DNA of 64,000 bases from Bdellovibrionales bacterium (GCA_019637855.1 JAHBUX010000001.1:643337-707336); one strand, 5' to 3'; positions 43,923 through 54,312 are shown, counted from the stretch's first letter. Made by a program: numbers and translations. The notes: generated by a model from the sequence alone, not told the origin.

Positions 43923-46382
43923 ATGAGCACAACTTCAGGGACCTCGGGTACACAGAAGCTTCCGTTACTGCCCTTACGTGATCTGATCATTTTTCCCCAC
44001 ATGATGATGCCTTTGTTCGTGGGCCGCGAAAAATCCATCAACGCTTTGGAAGAGGCGATGAGCAAGCAAACCGACATCGTGTTGGCCGCTCAACGTGACG
44101 CCAAAACCAACAGCCCCGAACCGAAGGACATCTACTCGGTTGGAACCGTTGGCACGATCATTCAGCTGCTGCGCTTGCCCGATGGAACGGTGAAAGTTCT
44201 AGTTGAAGGCAAACGTCGCGTTCGCATCAAAGATTACATTCAAACCGACGGTTTCTTCATGGTGGAGAGCGAAGACATCAACGAAGTCATCGCCAATGAG
44301 ACCGAAGCCAAAGCCTTGGTGCGCTCGGTGAAGTCGACGTTTGAAACCTATGTCAAACTGAACAAGCGCATTCCGCCGGAAATCCTGATGCGTGTTTCTA
44401 CCATCGACGACATTGGTGAACTGGCCGATATCATCGTAGCTCAGTTGAACCTAAAACTCGAAGACAAGCAGAAGATCCTTGAGATCTTTGATCCGGGCCA
44501 ACGTTTGGAAGAGCTGCTCAACTTGATGACCAGCGAGATCGAGATCCTCGAGGTCGAGAAAAAGATCCGCAATCGGGTGAAGAAGCAGATGGAGAAGTCT
44601 CAGAAAGAGTACTATCTCAACGAACAAATGCAGGCCATCCAGAAGGAGCTTGGCGAGAAAGACGACTATCAAGCCGAACTGCAAGAGCTGGAAGAACGCG
44701 CCGCTAAGAAGAAGTGGACCAAAGAGGCCACCGAGCGTGTACGCAAAGAGATCAAAAAGCTCAAGATGATGTCGCCGATGTCGGCTGAAGCCACCGTGGT
44801 TCGCAACTACATCGACTGGATGCTGGATCTGCCGTGGAGAGACTATGCGGAAGAGAAGCACGACATCGAAGAGGCTGAGAAAATCTTGGACGAGGATCAC
44901 TACGGTCTTGAGAAGGTCAAAGAGCGTATCCTCGAGCACTTGGCTGTTCAGGCACTGACCGACAAATTGCGTGGCCCGATTTTGTGCCTTGTGGGCCCCC
45001 CTGGTGTTGGTAAAACCTCGCTGGCTCGCTCGGTGGCGCGCTCGTTGAATCGCCCATTCACCCGCATTTCGCTCGGTGGCGTGCGTGATGAAGCTGAGAT
45101 TCGCGGTCACCGTAAAACCTACGTGGGCGCTATGCCCGGTAAGATCATTCAGGCTCTGCGCAAAGTCGACAAAGGCAATCCGCTTATCCTGCTCGATGAA
45201 GTCGACAAGATGAGCATGGATTTCCGCGGTGATCCGTCGGCCGCTCTGCTGGAAGTGCTCGACCCTGAACAGAATAGCACTTTCCAAGATCACTACCTGG
45301 AAGTGGACTACGACCTGTCACCGGTCTTGTTCTTCACGACAGCGAACTCTTTGCACCCGATCCCGCGGCCGTTGCTGGATCGTATGGAAGTGATTCAACT
45401 CGAGGGTTACACGGAGAGCGAAAAGTTCAACATCGCTAAGAAGTACCTGGTACCTAAGCAGATCGAGATGCATGGCCTGCAAGACCGCAAAGTGTCGTTC
45501 AACGAACAGGCGGTCAAAGAGATCATCCGTTCGTACACGCGTGAGGCTGGTGTACGTAATCTGGAGCGCCAAGTCGCTACGGTTTGCCGTAAGCTGGCCA
45601 AGGACATCGTGCGCGAAGAAATGAAAGCCACGCACGGTAAGAAGGGCAGCAAAGTTCCGAAGTCGAACACCAGTCATGTGATCACGCCGAAGAAAGTGAC
45701 CGAGTACCTTGGTTCGAACAAATACAAGTTCGGCAAGATCGAGGGCGCCAACGAAATCGGCCTGACCAATGGTATGGCGTGGACGGAAGTCGGCGGCGAT
45801 CTGTTGGTGGTGGAAGTTTCGGTTGTACCGGGTAAGGGCAAGTTCACCGTCACTGGTCAGTTGGGTGAAGTAATGAAAGAGTCCTGCTCGGCGGCCATGA
45901 GTTACGTGCGTTCCCGCGGACCTTTGTTCGGCGTTGATAAAGAGTACTTTGCTAACACCGACGTTCACATTCACGTTCCGGAAGGCGCGATTCCCAAAGA
46001 CGGTCCGTCAGCTGGTATCGCCATTACCACTTCAATCGTTTCGGCCATGATGCGCGTGCCGGTGAAGCGTACGGTCGCGATGACCGGCGAGGTCACCTTG
46101 CGCGGTCGCGTTCTGGCCATCGGCGGCTTGAAAGAAAAGATCATGGCCGCTCACCGCGGTGGTATCCGTCTGATCATCTGCCCGAAAGAGAACGAAAAAG
46201 ACCTGAAGGATGTACCGAAGGAAGTGATCAAAGACTTGAAAGTGATCTTGGTGGATCACGTCGATCAAGTTTTGGTGAACGCTTTGGATGTGAAAAACGC
46301 CAAAGAAATCTTCAAGGCGCGCGGCGAGCGCGGTTCAGGTTTGAAAGCTCAGTACACGGGACAAACCGCTCACACGCACTAG
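43923..46382 (+). CDS. lon: Lon, ATP-dependent AAA+ serine protease
   Basis: 819 residues from the ATG at 43923 behind AGGAGAGG; 18 upstream codons in frame have no ribosome site. LAN substrate-binding domain (about 12-205, [16 protein letters not shown]), helical linker, AAA+ with Walker [10 protein letters not shown] and Walker [12 protein letters not shown], and C-terminal protease with the Ser696/Lys739 dyad (KDGPSAG and LKEKIMAAH). Main quality-control protease; its own promoter and terminator separate it from clpPX. Confidence 0.97.
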   Translation: MSTTSGTSGTQKLPLLPLRDLIIFPHMMMPLFVGREKSINALEEAMSKQTDIVLAAQRDAKTNSPEPKDIYSVGTVGTIIQLLRLPDGTVKVLVEGKRRVRIKDYIQTDGFFMVESEDINEVIANETEAKALVRSVKSTFETYVKLNKRIPPEILMRVSTIDDIGELADIIVAQLNLKLEDKQKILEIFDPGQRLEELLNLMTSEIEILEVEKKIRNRVKKQMEKSQKEYYLNEQMQAIQKELGEKDDYQAELQELEERAAKKKWTKEATERVRKEIKKLKMMSPMSAEATVVRNYIDWMLDLPWRDYAEEKHDIEEAEKILDEDHYGLEKVKERILEHLAVQALTDKLRGPILCLVGPPGVGKTSLARSVARSLNRPFTRISLGGVRDEAEIRGHRKTYVGAMPGKIIQALRKVDKGNPLILLDEVDKMSMDFRGDPSAALLEVLDPEQNSTFQDHYLEVDYDLSPVLFFTTANSLHPIPRPLLDRMEVIQLEGYTESEKFNIAKKYLVPKQIEMHGLQDRKVSFNEQAVKEIIRSYTREAGVRNLERQVATVCRKLAKDIVREEMKATHGKKGSKVPKSNTSHVITPKKVTEYLGSNKYKFGKIEGANEIGLTNGMAWTEVGGDLLVVEVSVVPGKGKFTVTGQLGEVMKESCSAAMSYVRSRGPLFGVDKEYFANTDVHIHVPEGAIPKDGPSAGIAITTSIVSAMMRVPVKRTVAMTGEVTLRGRVLAIGGLKEKIMAAHRGGIRLIICPKENEKDLKDVPKEVIKDLKVILVDHVDQVLVNALDVKNAKEIFKARGERGSGLKAQYTGQTAHTH

Positions 46383-46405
46383 TCCGTATTCGCAATGCAA
46401 TTTCC

Positions 46406-46436
46406 AAGGGCTCCAGAAATGGGGCCCTTTTTATTT
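46406..46436 (+). terminator. Intrinsic terminator of lon
   Basis: AAGGGCTCC-agaaat-GGGGCCCTT (9 pairs, one G-U) followed by TTTATTT, 23 nt past the lon stop. Confidence 0.9.
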
Positions 46437-46648
46437 CTGATGGAGAGGCTCGAACGGGTGCGGCAAGCGGTCAGCGTCAGCGCCTTCTCGAATAAAATCG
46501 AGTCTCTCGTATCTCTCCTGATGCATCAATTTAACGGGCCATGTCGGTGGACCCTGTAAAACACACAAGGGGCGGGCTCTTCGGAGTTTCGCTTGGGTTT
46601 GATTAAGATCTGTTTTACAAATTCTTACACAGCCCAGGGGATAAGAGG

Positions 46649-47794
46649 GTGGGGGAACAGCGAGTGATCAACTCGGCACCGGAAATTACCGACGCCATGA
46701 AACAGGCAACGGAGCTTTTCGAACTCGGAAAGCTCAAGGGCGAGCTCGGCGATTTTCAGACCTCCATCGCTAAACTTGAAGAAGCGGCGGTCATTTACGC
46801 CAGCGAACGTCAGCATCGTCTTTACATCAAATGTTTAACTCTGTGTTTGCGCATGTACGCGGAGATGGAAGATCAGAAGGCGCTGAACTCCATCAAGGAT
46901 CGCTTGCACGAGTATGTCTCGCGCGAACAGATCGAGCTCAACTCGACGACCTATTACACTTTGGCGTTGGTCGCATCCTATAAAGCTGAATACGCCCAGG
47001 CGCTTGAACATCTTGAGCGCGCCTTAGCACTGGCTCTGGCTGACGACTCCAAAGAGGACATGTGCTACGCCATTCACGGTTTAGCGGCGGTCTATTGGAG
47101 TCTTGGTCGTACCGAAGACTCTTTGAAAGAGATCTACAATCTGCGCGTCTTCTTCCAAGTGATGAAGTTACCAGATCTCGAAGTGTCTTCGCAGATTTTG
47201 AATGGTTATATCCTAGTTAGCTTAAAGCGTTTCGATGAAGCCTTGGATGTGTTCTGGGCGGCCTTTGAATCGTTGAAGAATCAGAAGAACATGTACACCT
47301 ACGTCAGCTTGCTGTTCGCTATGGGTTACGCCTATGGCGAAGCTGGCGAGATCGATCTGGCGAAAACGTATATGCGATTGGCGCAGCAGATGGCGGACCC
47401 GAACAACTTCGTGTTCCTCTTGCGCAAGATCAACATGTTCTTCCAAAAGGTATCGGGTCGAAGCGAGAACGCGTTTGATCTGGTCTTCAACTCGGCTTCC
47501 AATTCGGTGGTCGAGCGCAAGAAGGGTAAGATCGACTTCAAAAACCAGTTCATCTTACTTGATATGTTGAAGCTGTTTTTGCGTAGCCCGGGCGAAGTGT
47601 ACTCCAAAGAAGCACTGGTCAAGGCCGTGTGGAAGCAGGAGTACGATCCGTCCGTACATGACAATAAAATTTATGTGACTATCAAACGGCTTCGTCAGTT
47701 GATCGAGCCGGATTTTGATAAACCCAAATACATTTATCGCGCGAAGAATGGTTATTACTTGAACCGCAATGCGCGTGTGCAGATTGAGCAGTGA
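46649..47794 (+). CDS. TPR protein with C-terminal winged-helix DNA-binding domain
   Basis: 381 residues. The N-terminal two thirds are TPR-like helical repeats (KQATELFELGKLKGELGDF, YTLALVASYKAEYAQALEHL, AVYWSLGRTEDSLKEIYNL, ALDVFWAAFESLKNQ). The C-terminal ~100 residues are an OmpR/PhoB-type winged helix (LDMLKLFLRSPGEVYSKEAL, VHDNKIYVTIKRLRQLIEP, GYYLN). In SARP/BTAD regulators the winged helix comes first, so this order is reversed. No receiver domain. GTG start; a second GTG at 46664 behind GGGGGA is an equal candidate. Probably a transcription factor sensing a protein or peptide via its TPRs. Confidence 0.8.
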   Translation: MGEQRVINSAPEITDAMKQATELFELGKLKGELGDFQTSIAKLEEAAVIYASERQHRLYIKCLTLCLRMYAEMEDQKALNSIKDRLHEYVSREQIELNSTTYYTLALVASYKAEYAQALEHLERALALALADDSKEDMCYAIHGLAAVYWSLGRTEDSLKEIYNLRVFFQVMKLPDLEVSSQILNGYILVSLKRFDEALDVFWAAFESLKNQKNMYTYVSLLFAMGYAYGEAGEIDLAKTYMRLAQQMADPNNFVFLLRKINMFFQKVSGRSENAFDLVFNSASNSVVERKKGKIDFKNQFILLDMLKLFLRSPGEVYSKEALVKAVWKQEYDPSVHDNKIYVTIKRLRQLIEPDFDKPKYIYRAKNGYYLNRNARVQIEQ

Positions 47795-47811
47795 GGACAG
47801 GGGATAGAACG

Positions 47812-48324
47812 ATGACAGTCATGCAACGAATTTTAGGCCTGCTCCTGTTGGCCACCCTCTGCGGGGCTGCTCAAGCACAGACCTATAGACCTTTGGGCGA
47901 CGGTATGCCTTTACCCTGGCCGTTCCCGTGGGCCAAAGATTGTCCGGTGGATTGGGAATCGATGCAGGGCCGCTACGCCCTCATGCCCAGCGACACCAAA
48001 GAGCAGATCAATCTTAAGATTACCGTGGTGAAGCAGTTGAACTTCACGGTGGTGCGTGTGTCGCGCTTTGGCCCGGATGGCATCATTATCGCCGATGGCT
48101 ACACTTGGATTCCGTTAAAACAAAAGACCGTACGGCTGTGGCTCTTCCCGCTTCGTCGCGGCGACCCACCGACCTGGGCTGTTCTGAAGCTTTATCACCA
48201 GAACAGCTATGCCCGCGAATGTGCTCAGGAAGCTTTGGTGCCCATCCTGACGTTGGAACAGGTCGACAACACCATCCACCGGCAGGCCCAATACCGCCTA
48301 GTGCGAGTTAGCCTGAGAAATTAG
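47812..48324 (+). CDS. Exported protein of unknown function (170 aa)
   Basis: The ATG at 47812 has AGGGG 8 nt upstream and starts a signal peptide (MTVMQRILGLLLLATLCGAAQA). Mature part has a Pro/Trp-rich start (PLPWPFPWAKDCPVDWES) and beta strands. Two cysteines. It lies 17 nt downstream of the TPR regulator gene and is probably co-transcribed. No family recognised. Confidence 0.7.
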   Translation: MTVMQRILGLLLLATLCGAAQAQTYRPLGDGMPLPWPFPWAKDCPVDWESMQGRYALMPSDTKEQINLKITVVKQLNFTVVRVSRFGPDGIIIADGYTWIPLKQKTVRLWLFPLRRGDPPTWAVLKLYHQNSYARECAQEALVPILTLEQVDNTIHRQAQYRLVRVSLRN

Positions 48325-48375
48325 TCGACAGCCGCCCGCCAATTCGTTACGTTGGCGGTCCATTTCTACCAGAAT

Positions 48376-48451
48376 AGGGAATTAGCTCAGTTGGTAGAGC
48401 GCCACCCTTACAAGGTGGATGTCGTCGGTTCGAGCCCGGCATTCCCTACCA
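48376..48451 (+). tRNA. tRNA-Val (anticodon UAC)
   Basis: 76 nt folding as a full cloverleaf: acceptor AGGGAAT/ATTCCCT, D-arm GCTC..GAGC, anticodon stem CCACC/GGTGG with loop CTTACAA (anticodon TAC, valine), 5-nt variable loop, T-arm GTCGG-TTCGAGC-CCGGC, discriminator A and an encoded CCA. No integrase or attachment repeat is nearby. Confidence 0.97.
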
Positions 48452-48514
48452 TTCCATCAGACCGGTGGTCTGGTCGACTACTGCCTCCCCATTCTGCTTA
48501 CATTCTGTTGTGTT

Positions 48515-48532
48515 GGCCTGCTACTGCAGGCC
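48515..48532. repeat. Hairpin GGCCTGC-tact-GCAGGCC downstream of tRNA-Val
   Basis: Perfect 7-bp stem, 64 nt past the tRNA. No U-tract follows. It may be a processing or pausing structure on the tRNA precursor. Confidence 0.35.
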
Positions 48533-48613
48533 GTGTTCGCGCTTTGCGCTCACATTCTTTCCGTTTGCTTGTGGCGAGAAAGTTGGGCCCAATTATATTT
48601 GGGGGAGGGATTT

Positions 48614-48934
48614 ATGCCTAAAACGTACGTCGTTATTTTGGGTGCGTTTGCATGGTCTATCGCAGGGTGTGGGATGCTTTCGCAGGGCTCTCAACGACAG
48701 CCTGCTAGCGTTGTCACCTGTACGGCCAGTTGTGTTCTTGATCGCAGTGTCGTTACAGTTCAGGGTAAGGGCTTGGATGCCCAGGACGCGCTCTCTATGC
48801 TCAAGCAAAAGTGCGATAGCGCCGGCCGAGAGGCTAAATCCGGATCGCATTACTTGGCGACATCCGTTGCGAAGCCGAACGCGGCCCATACATCCAATCA
48901 AACAGAATTTGATATCGGCAAAGCCTGTCTTTAG
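48614..48934 (+). CDS. Small lipoprotein, unknown
   Basis: 106 residues. The ATG follows GGGGGAGGGA. Lipoprotein signal MPKTYVVILGAFAWSIAGC (lipobox IAGC). The mature part has five further cysteines (TCTASC, KC, ACL), so disulphides are likely. The open frame runs far upstream into the tRNA, but nothing supports a longer product. No family recognised. Confidence 0.65.
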   Translation: MPKTYVVILGAFAWSIAGCGMLSQGSQRQPASVVTCTASCVLDRSVVTVQGKGLDAQDALSMLKQKCDSAGREAKSGSHYLATSVAKPNAAHTSNQTEFDIGKACL

Positions 48935-48954
48935 TTGCAGGTAATCAAATCCAA

Positions 48955-49383
48955 TTACGGAGCGAGAGAAGGCTCAGCTACGGTCGGAAGGACTCGCAGC
49001 TGCTCTGAACATGACTGGGATTGCAGCCATTTGTGAAGCTTCATCCGCAACCGGTCCACACCCTTCAATGCATTTTCTTGCAAGCGAACACGGAAGTTGA
49101 TCGTCTCGCCGAAAATTAGATCGGGATTTACGTAAGTAGTGATTTCCGTTTGATCCGTAGAGAGTTCGGTCAACAGCGGCAATGACTCCTCTGGAGAGCC
49201 GTAGACATGAGCCTGCCAAGATTTAACTCCACGCGGGCTCAGTTCCAAATTGATCAACCATCCGCCTGTAAGAGTCTCGATCTGCAGTTGGATTTCGTTC
49301 GTCATCAACCACGCCCGAGTGAGATTTGCGGCAGGGGCCAATGGCGGGAATAACGCCAAGATACAAAGTACAACTTTTCGCAT
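48955..49383 (-). CDS. Exported protein of unknown function (142 aa)
   Basis: Signal peptide (MRKVVLCILALFPPLAPA) and a beta-rich mature domain (EIQLQIETLTGGWLINLEL, VKSWQAHVYGS, TINFRVRLQENAL). One late cysteine. It is convergent with the small lipoprotein, 20 nt away. No family recognised. Confidence 0.65.
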   Translation of the reverse strand: MRKVVLCILALFPPLAPAANLTRAWLMTNEIQLQIETLTGGWLINLELSPRGVKSWQAHVYGSPEESLPLLTELSTDQTEITTYVNPDLIFGETINFRVRLQENALKGVDRLRMKLHKWLQSQSCSEQLRVLPTVAEPSLAP

Positions 49384-49572
49384 GCCGATGCTTAAGAGCT
49401 AACTCGCAGACGGTCAACTAAACGTAGGTTTCATTTTCATTGCTTGATCAACAAGGAAGGGGCTTAAAGAGCTTCGTAAGGAGTTCTGTTAAAACCGGGA
49501 ATTGCTTTCAAATCGAGTGTCCACGCGGGCCTAAATGCTGGACAGGGTTCGGGGCGCTCGCTACGAGAATCC

Positions 49573-51930
49573 ATGTCCTCCGCAGTGACCGGGCTTACCA
49601 CAGCCCAAGCCAAACAACAGTTTGAAAAATTTGGTCCCAATGGTCTGAAAGAAGAGAAGAAGAATCCTCTTTTAGCCTTTCTACGCTATTTCTCCAATCC
49701 GATGGCGTGGATGATTGAGGCGGCCGCCGTTATGGCCTTGGTCATTGGCGACTATGGTGACTTCAGCATCATCCTCACCCTTCTGGTCTTCAATGCCATC
49801 TTGGGTTTTTGGGAAGAGCATTCCGCCTCCAACGCGCTTGCAGCTTTGAAAAGCGCGTTGGCGACCGAAGCCCGCGTGCTCCGCGATGGTGTTTGGCAGC
49901 AGATCAATGCAAGGGATTTGGTTCCCGGAGATATTTTGCAACTGCGTTTGGGCGACGTGTGCCCGGCCGATGTCAAGCTGATCAGTGGTGAGTATTTAAA
50001 TGTCGATCAATCGGCGTTAACCGGAGAGTCTTTGCCAGTCACCAAAAAGATCGGTGATGCGGCTTATTCAGGCTCGATTGTGAAGATGGGAGAGATGGTC
50101 GGCGAGGTCTCCGCCACTGGGGCACAGACCTATTTCGGTAAAACCGCAGGTCTCGTGCAAGGAGCGGGATCGACGTCGCACTTCCAGAAAGCCGTGATGC
50201 GCATCGGAGATTTTCTGATCGCCATGGCCGTGGTGCTAGCGCTTGTCCTGGTCACGGTTCAACTGAGTCGTGGTGAGGATATCCTGCATGTGGCCGAGTT
50301 TGTTTTGATTCTTTTGGTTGCGGCCGTGCCGGTGGCTATGCCCGCAGTTCTGTCGGTGACCATGGCCATGGGAGCAAAACTTCTAGCCATGCGTAAAGTG
50401 ATCGTGTCACGCCTTGAGGCCATTGAAGAGCTGGCTGGAATGGACCTGCTCTGCTCCGACAAAACGGGAACCCTCACGCAAAATAAAATGACCTTGGGAC
50501 AAATCCTCACTTGGCAGGGCTCAACCGAGGACGACGTGCTTTTGGCTGGCGCTTTGGCTTCGAAAGCGGCCGACCGAGATCCCATCGATCTGGCTGTGTT
50601 GAACGCACTCAAAAGTCCGACCGAAATGAATGGCTTTACGCAAACGGCGTACACGCCCTTCGATCCGATCGGCAAACGCACCGAAGCTACCATCAGTAAC
50701 GCCGGTAGGACTTTCTATGTCAGTAAAGGCACGCCGCAGGTGATTTTTAACATGTGCAAACTGGCGCCGCCCGATCTGGCGCTGGCGCAAGGTTTGATTT
50801 TGGATTTGGCCAAAAAGGGCGATCGCACCTTGGCTGTCGCTCGCGCGGAAACTCAAGGGGCGTGGCGTTTGCTCGGCATTCTTTCGATGTCCGATCCTCC
50901 GCGGCCCGATTCTAGAGCCACCATTGCCGCGGCCGAAGGTTACGGTGTCGCTGTGAAGATGGTGACTGGTGACAACGCCGCCATCGCTTGTGAGATCGCC
51001 TCGCAATTGGGAATGGGCGCGCATATTCAACCGGCTGGCGATCTGTTTCAAGGAACGAAGCCCTCCCCTGAGCTTGCGGCACAGGTCGAGAAGGCCGATG
51101 GTTTCGCGCAAGTCTTTCCTGAGCATAAGTATGAGATCGTCAAACTGTTGCAGGACCGTGGCCATATCGTTGGCATGACTGGCGATGGCGCAAACGATGC
51201 GCCGGCCCTGAAACAAGCCGATGTGGGTATCGCGGTCTCAGGAGCGACCGATGCGGCTCGCGCCGCGGCGGCTCTTGTTCTGACAGAGCCCGGATTAAGC
51301 GTTATCATTCGTGGAATCGAAGAGGCCCGTCGCATCTTCGCGCGCATGACCAGCTACACGATCTATCGCATCGCCATGACGGTCAACATCATGTTCTTCA
51401 TCGTGATAGCCACGTTGACCTACGGATTTTTTCCCCTCACGCCTTTGATGATCATCGCTTTGGCGCTGCTCGACGATCTGCCTATTCTGACCATCGCTTT
51501 TGACAGGGCGGAAGTGGCGCCACGCCCAGTGCGCTGGAAGATGGGTCGTTTGCTGGCCGTTTCTTCTGTACTCGGAGTGTTGGCGGTCGTACAGAGCTTT
51601 GGCCTGATGTACATCGGCGTGTCGGTTTGGCAAATGGGCCGTGATCAGATGCAGACCATGATGTTCCTGCAGCTTCTGGTCGGCGGCCACCTTCTACTCT
51701 TTGTTGCGCGCGCCAAGGGAGCTCTCTGGCAAACTCCGCGACCAGGGCGGCGACTGTTTCTGGCCATAGTTACGACGCAGGTACTGGCCGTGATGATGTG
51801 CGCCTTTGGTTGGGGAGTGCCGGCGATCTCGTGGAACGTGATCGCGCAAGTGTGGGGCTATTGCTTAGTGTGGATGCTGATTTCCGATGTGATCAAGCGC
51901 CTTCTTTACCTGAACCGGAGTTTTGCATGA
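49573..51930 (+). CDS. P-type H+-ATPase (P3A, plasma-membrane proton pump type)
   Basis: 785 residues. N-terminal cation-ATPase domain (GLTTAQAKQQFEKFGPNGL), actuator loop with TGES (SALTGESLPVTK), phosphorylation motif CSDKTGTLTQNKM, hinge MTGDGANDAPALKQADVGIAV, and about ten membrane helices. The pattern (short N-terminus, no heavy-metal domain) is that of bacterial P3A proton pumps such as PMA1 relatives without the regulatory C-tail. It uses ATP to expel H+. First of four coupled genes; its stop overlaps ppk2 as ATGA. No clear ribosome site before the ATG. Confidence 0.92.
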   Translation: MSSAVTGLTTAQAKQQFEKFGPNGLKEEKKNPLLAFLRYFSNPMAWMIEAAAVMALVIGDYGDFSIILTLLVFNAILGFWEEHSASNALAALKSALATEARVLRDGVWQQINARDLVPGDILQLRLGDVCPADVKLISGEYLNVDQSALTGESLPVTKKIGDAAYSGSIVKMGEMVGEVSATGAQTYFGKTAGLVQGAGSTSHFQKAVMRIGDFLIAMAVVLALVLVTVQLSRGEDILHVAEFVLILLVAAVPVAMPAVLSVTMAMGAKLLAMRKVIVSRLEAIEELAGMDLLCSDKTGTLTQNKMTLGQILTWQGSTEDDVLLAGALASKAADRDPIDLAVLNALKSPTEMNGFTQTAYTPFDPIGKRTEATISNAGRTFYVSKGTPQVIFNMCKLAPPDLALAQGLILDLAKKGDRTLAVARAETQGAWRLLGILSMSDPPRPDSRATIAAAEGYGVAVKMVTGDNAAIACEIASQLGMGAHIQPAGDLFQGTKPSPELAAQVEKADGFAQVFPEHKYEIVKLLQDRGHIVGMTGDGANDAPALKQADVGIAVSGATDAARAAAALVLTEPGLSVIIRGIEEARRIFARMTSYTIYRIAMTVNIMFFIVIATLTYGFFPLTPLMIIALALLDDLPILTIAFDRAEVAPRPVRWKMGRLLAVSSVLGVLAVVQSFGLMYIGVSVWQMGRDQMQTMMFLQLLVGGHLLLFVARAKGALWQTPRPGRRLFLAIVTTQVLAVMMCAFGWGVPAISWNVIAQVWGYCLVWMLISDVIKRLLYLNRSFA

Positions 51931-52793
51931 GCTATATAAAATCTCTTTTGATCAAACCTGGCCACAAGGTGCGTCTGTCCAAGATCGACCCGGATTTTAC
52001 CGCAGGTTTTAAGGACGATCAGTCGACCCAAGACAAGATGGCTAAACACACGGCTCGTCTACGCGATCTGCAGTATCATCTATACGCGGAAGGTAAGCAG
52101 TCGCTGTTGATCTGCCTACAAGGCTTGGATGGCGCCGGCAAAGACGGAACCATCAATCACGTACTAGGCGCGATGAATCCACAGGGCACTCAGGTGCATG
52201 GATTTAAAGTTCCTTCGAAAGAAGAAGCCGCTCACGATTTTTTGTGGCGCGTTCATAAGGTCACTCCCGGCAAAGGAACGGTGACGATATTTAACCGTTC
52301 GCACTATGAAGATGTACTGGTTGTGCGCGTACATAACCTTGTACCTAAGTCCGTATGGTCTCAGCGTTATGAGATGATCAATGAGTTCGAGCGCACGTTG
52401 GTGTCGAGCGGTACGCGCATCTTGAAATTCTATTTGCATATCAGCCCTGAAGAGCAACTCAAACGCTTTGCCGAGCGTCTCAAAGATCCCGCCCGGCATT
52501 GGAAGATCAGCGAGAGCGACTATAGCGAGCGCCAGCTCTGGCCCGAATATACGAAGGCCTACGAAGACTGCCTGTCAAAGACCAGCACCAAGCATGCGCC
52601 TTGGTATGCGATCCCGTCGAACAACAAATGGTTCCGCAATTTGGCTGTGGGTAAGATCGTGATGGAGACTATGCGCGAGATGAAAATGAAAATCCCGGCG
52701 CCCACCATTGACATTGACGATATCGAACGAAAGTACGCCGCGGCTGTACGCTCGGCCAAAAAAATGCATCGGGAGCTGAATCGCATTGATTAG
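51927..52793 (+). CDS. ppk2: PPK2-family polyphosphate:nucleotide phosphotransferase
   Basis: 288 residues. Walker A-like QGLDGAGKDGTI, the lid-region motif FNRSHYEDVLVVRVH and FERTLVSSGTRILKFYLHIS identify PPK2. The pattern (HDFLWRVH, FNRSHYEDVL) fits the PPK2 subgroup several of whose members phosphorylate AMP and ADP to ATP using polyphosphate. ATGA overlap with the proton-pump gene and an 8-nt overlap with the SulP gene. Context suggests local ATP regeneration for the pump. Confidence 0.9.
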   Translation: MSYIKSLLIKPGHKVRLSKIDPDFTAGFKDDQSTQDKMAKHTARLRDLQYHLYAEGKQSLLICLQGLDGAGKDGTINHVLGAMNPQGTQVHGFKVPSKEEAAHDFLWRVHKVTPGKGTVTIFNRSHYEDVLVVRVHNLVPKSVWSQRYEMINEFERTLVSSGTRILKFYLHISPEEQLKRFAERLKDPARHWKISESDYSERQLWPEYTKAYEDCLSKTSTKHAPWYAIPSNNKWFRNLAVGKIVMETMREMKMKIPAPTIDIDDIERKYAAAVRSAKKMHRELNRID

Positions 52794-54312
52794 TCTTAAG
52801 CAACCCGGCATTTCGCGTGATGTATTGGCGGGCTTAACGCTGGCCGCGGTCGGCATTCCTGAAGTGATGGGCTATACGCGTATTATCGGTACGCCGGTGA
52901 TCACCGGTCTCTACACTTTGCTTTTGCCGGTGATCCTTTTTGCCTTGTTTGGCTCTTCGCGCCGACTTGTCATCGGAGCGGACTCGGCCACGGCAGCCGT
53001 TGTTGCTGCGGCTCTGGTCGGAATGGCATCTCATTCCACACCAGAGTACGTTGAGCTCACAGCACTCATCGCTTTGATCTCGGGTGTGCTACTGCTGCTT
53101 GCCCGCGTTTTGCATTTGGGCTTTGTGGCCAACTTTCTTTCGCGTACGGTGTTGATCGGTTTTCTTAGCGGAGTGGGCGTGCAGGTGGCAATAGGCGAAT
53201 TGCGCGGAATGGACACCGACACGCCGTCGCTCATCTTGGCGGCCGCAGCCTTGGTAGTCCTTTTCGGCTTCCAGTTCTTTGCCCCACGCTGGCCCGGCGC
53301 TTTGATCGCGGTCGTTGTATCAATCATCGCCAGTTACACGCTGGATTTTCACAGCATGGGCATCGCCATATTGGGCGACGTCCCCAGCGGGCTGCCGGAG
53401 TTTTCTCTTCCCACACTTTCTTTTGCGAACGTCACCACGTTGATGACTGTTTCGATCTCTTGCGTGTTTGTCATCCTAGCGCAAAGTGCAGCGACCGCGC
53501 GGGCCTATGCTTTGCGCTACGGTGAGTCTTTAGATGAAGATCGCGATCTTATCGGCCTTGGTTTGGCCAATCTTGGCGCCGCTCTAAGCGGAACGTTCGT
53601 GGTGAACGGTAGTCCCACGAAGACCGAAATCCTGGACGCAGCGGGTGGCCGCAGCCAATGGGCGCAGCTGACAACGGCTTTGACCGTGCTATTGGTGCTG
53701 TTGTTTCTAACCGGTCCTCTAGCCTATCTGCCGCGTATGCTGCTGACGGCAATCGTGTTTATGATCGGCGTGCGCTTGATCGATTGGCGGGGCTTAAAAG
53801 ATATCCAACAAAAGAGTCGCAGCGAGTTTTTGTTGGCACTGCTTACCGCCGCCACTGTTGTATTCATTGGCGTCGAGCAGGGAATTGCATTGGCGATGGT
53901 CCTATCGCTGCTCAATCATGTGCGCAACAGCTATGAACCGCGTACGGCCTTAGTCACTCCCGGCGCAGAAGGTGAATGGAAGTTGGTGCCGGTCTCGTCA
54001 GCCGCCTGCTATTCCCCCGGCCTTTTGATTTATTGGTTCGGTGCCGATCTGTTTTACGCCAACGCCGATCGCTTCGTGCAAGAGCTCGAGGTTTTGGCCG
54101 ATAGCTGCCAGCCAAAATGGTTAGCCATTCAGGCCGACGCGATCACGGACATCGATTATTCCGCAGGCAATGAAGTGCACCAGATTCTAAACAAGCTCGC
54201 CGCGCGGGGAATCACCGTGGTTTGGGTTCAGATGAACGCGGCACAAGCCCCTATCGGCCGCCGGTTTTCCACGGTGGCTGAATGTGCACAAGCTTATGAG
54301 GATGCAAAATGA
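52786..54312 (+). CDS. SulP-family anion transporter with STAS domain
   Basis: 508 residues. Twelve to fourteen hydrophobic segments, SulP signature DVLAGLTLAAVGIPEVMGYT, GADSATAAVVAAAL, and a C-terminal STAS domain (about 395-500, DIDYSAGNEVHQIL). Substrate could be sulfate, bicarbonate or another anion. TTG start with GGGAG 10 nt upstream, overlapping ppk2 by 8 nt; the 3' end overlaps the channel gene as ATGA. Confidence 0.9.
   Translation: MISLKQPGISRDVLAGLTLAAVGIPEVMGYTRIIGTPVITGLYTLLLPVILFALFGSSRRLVIGADSATAAVVAAALVGMASHSTPEYVELTALIALISGVLLLLARVLHLGFVANFLSRTVLIGFLSGVGVQVAIGELRGMDTDTPSLILAAAALVVLFGFQFFAPRWPGALIAVVVSIIASYTLDFHSMGIAILGDVPSGLPEFSLPTLSFANVTTLMTVSISCVFVILAQSAATARAYALRYGESLDEDRDLIGLGLANLGAALSGTFVVNGSPTKTEILDAAGGRSQWAQLTTALTVLLVLLFLTGPLAYLPRMLLTAIVFMIGVRLIDWRGLKDIQQKSRSEFLLALLTAATVVFIGVEQGIALAMVLSLLNHVRNSYEPRTALVTPGAEGEWKLVPVSSAACYSPGLLIYWFGADLFYANADRFVQELEVLADSCQPKWLAIQADAITDIDYSAGNEVHQILNKLAARGITVVWVQMNAAQAPIGRRFSTVAECAQAYEDAK

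Noticed and set aside
44451-45974. Long antisense open frames across lon (about 280 and 218 codons)
   Set aside because: They are mirror images of the codon bias of lon, have no ribosome sites and encode no recognisable protein.
48594-48599. TATATT as -10 box of the small lipoprotein gene at 48614
   Set aside because: The transcription start would fall inside the Shine-Dalgarno sequence, leaving too short a leader.
48376-48960. Genomic island or prophage attachment at tRNA-Val
   Set aside because: No integrase, no direct repeat of the tRNA 3' end and no composition shift downstream.
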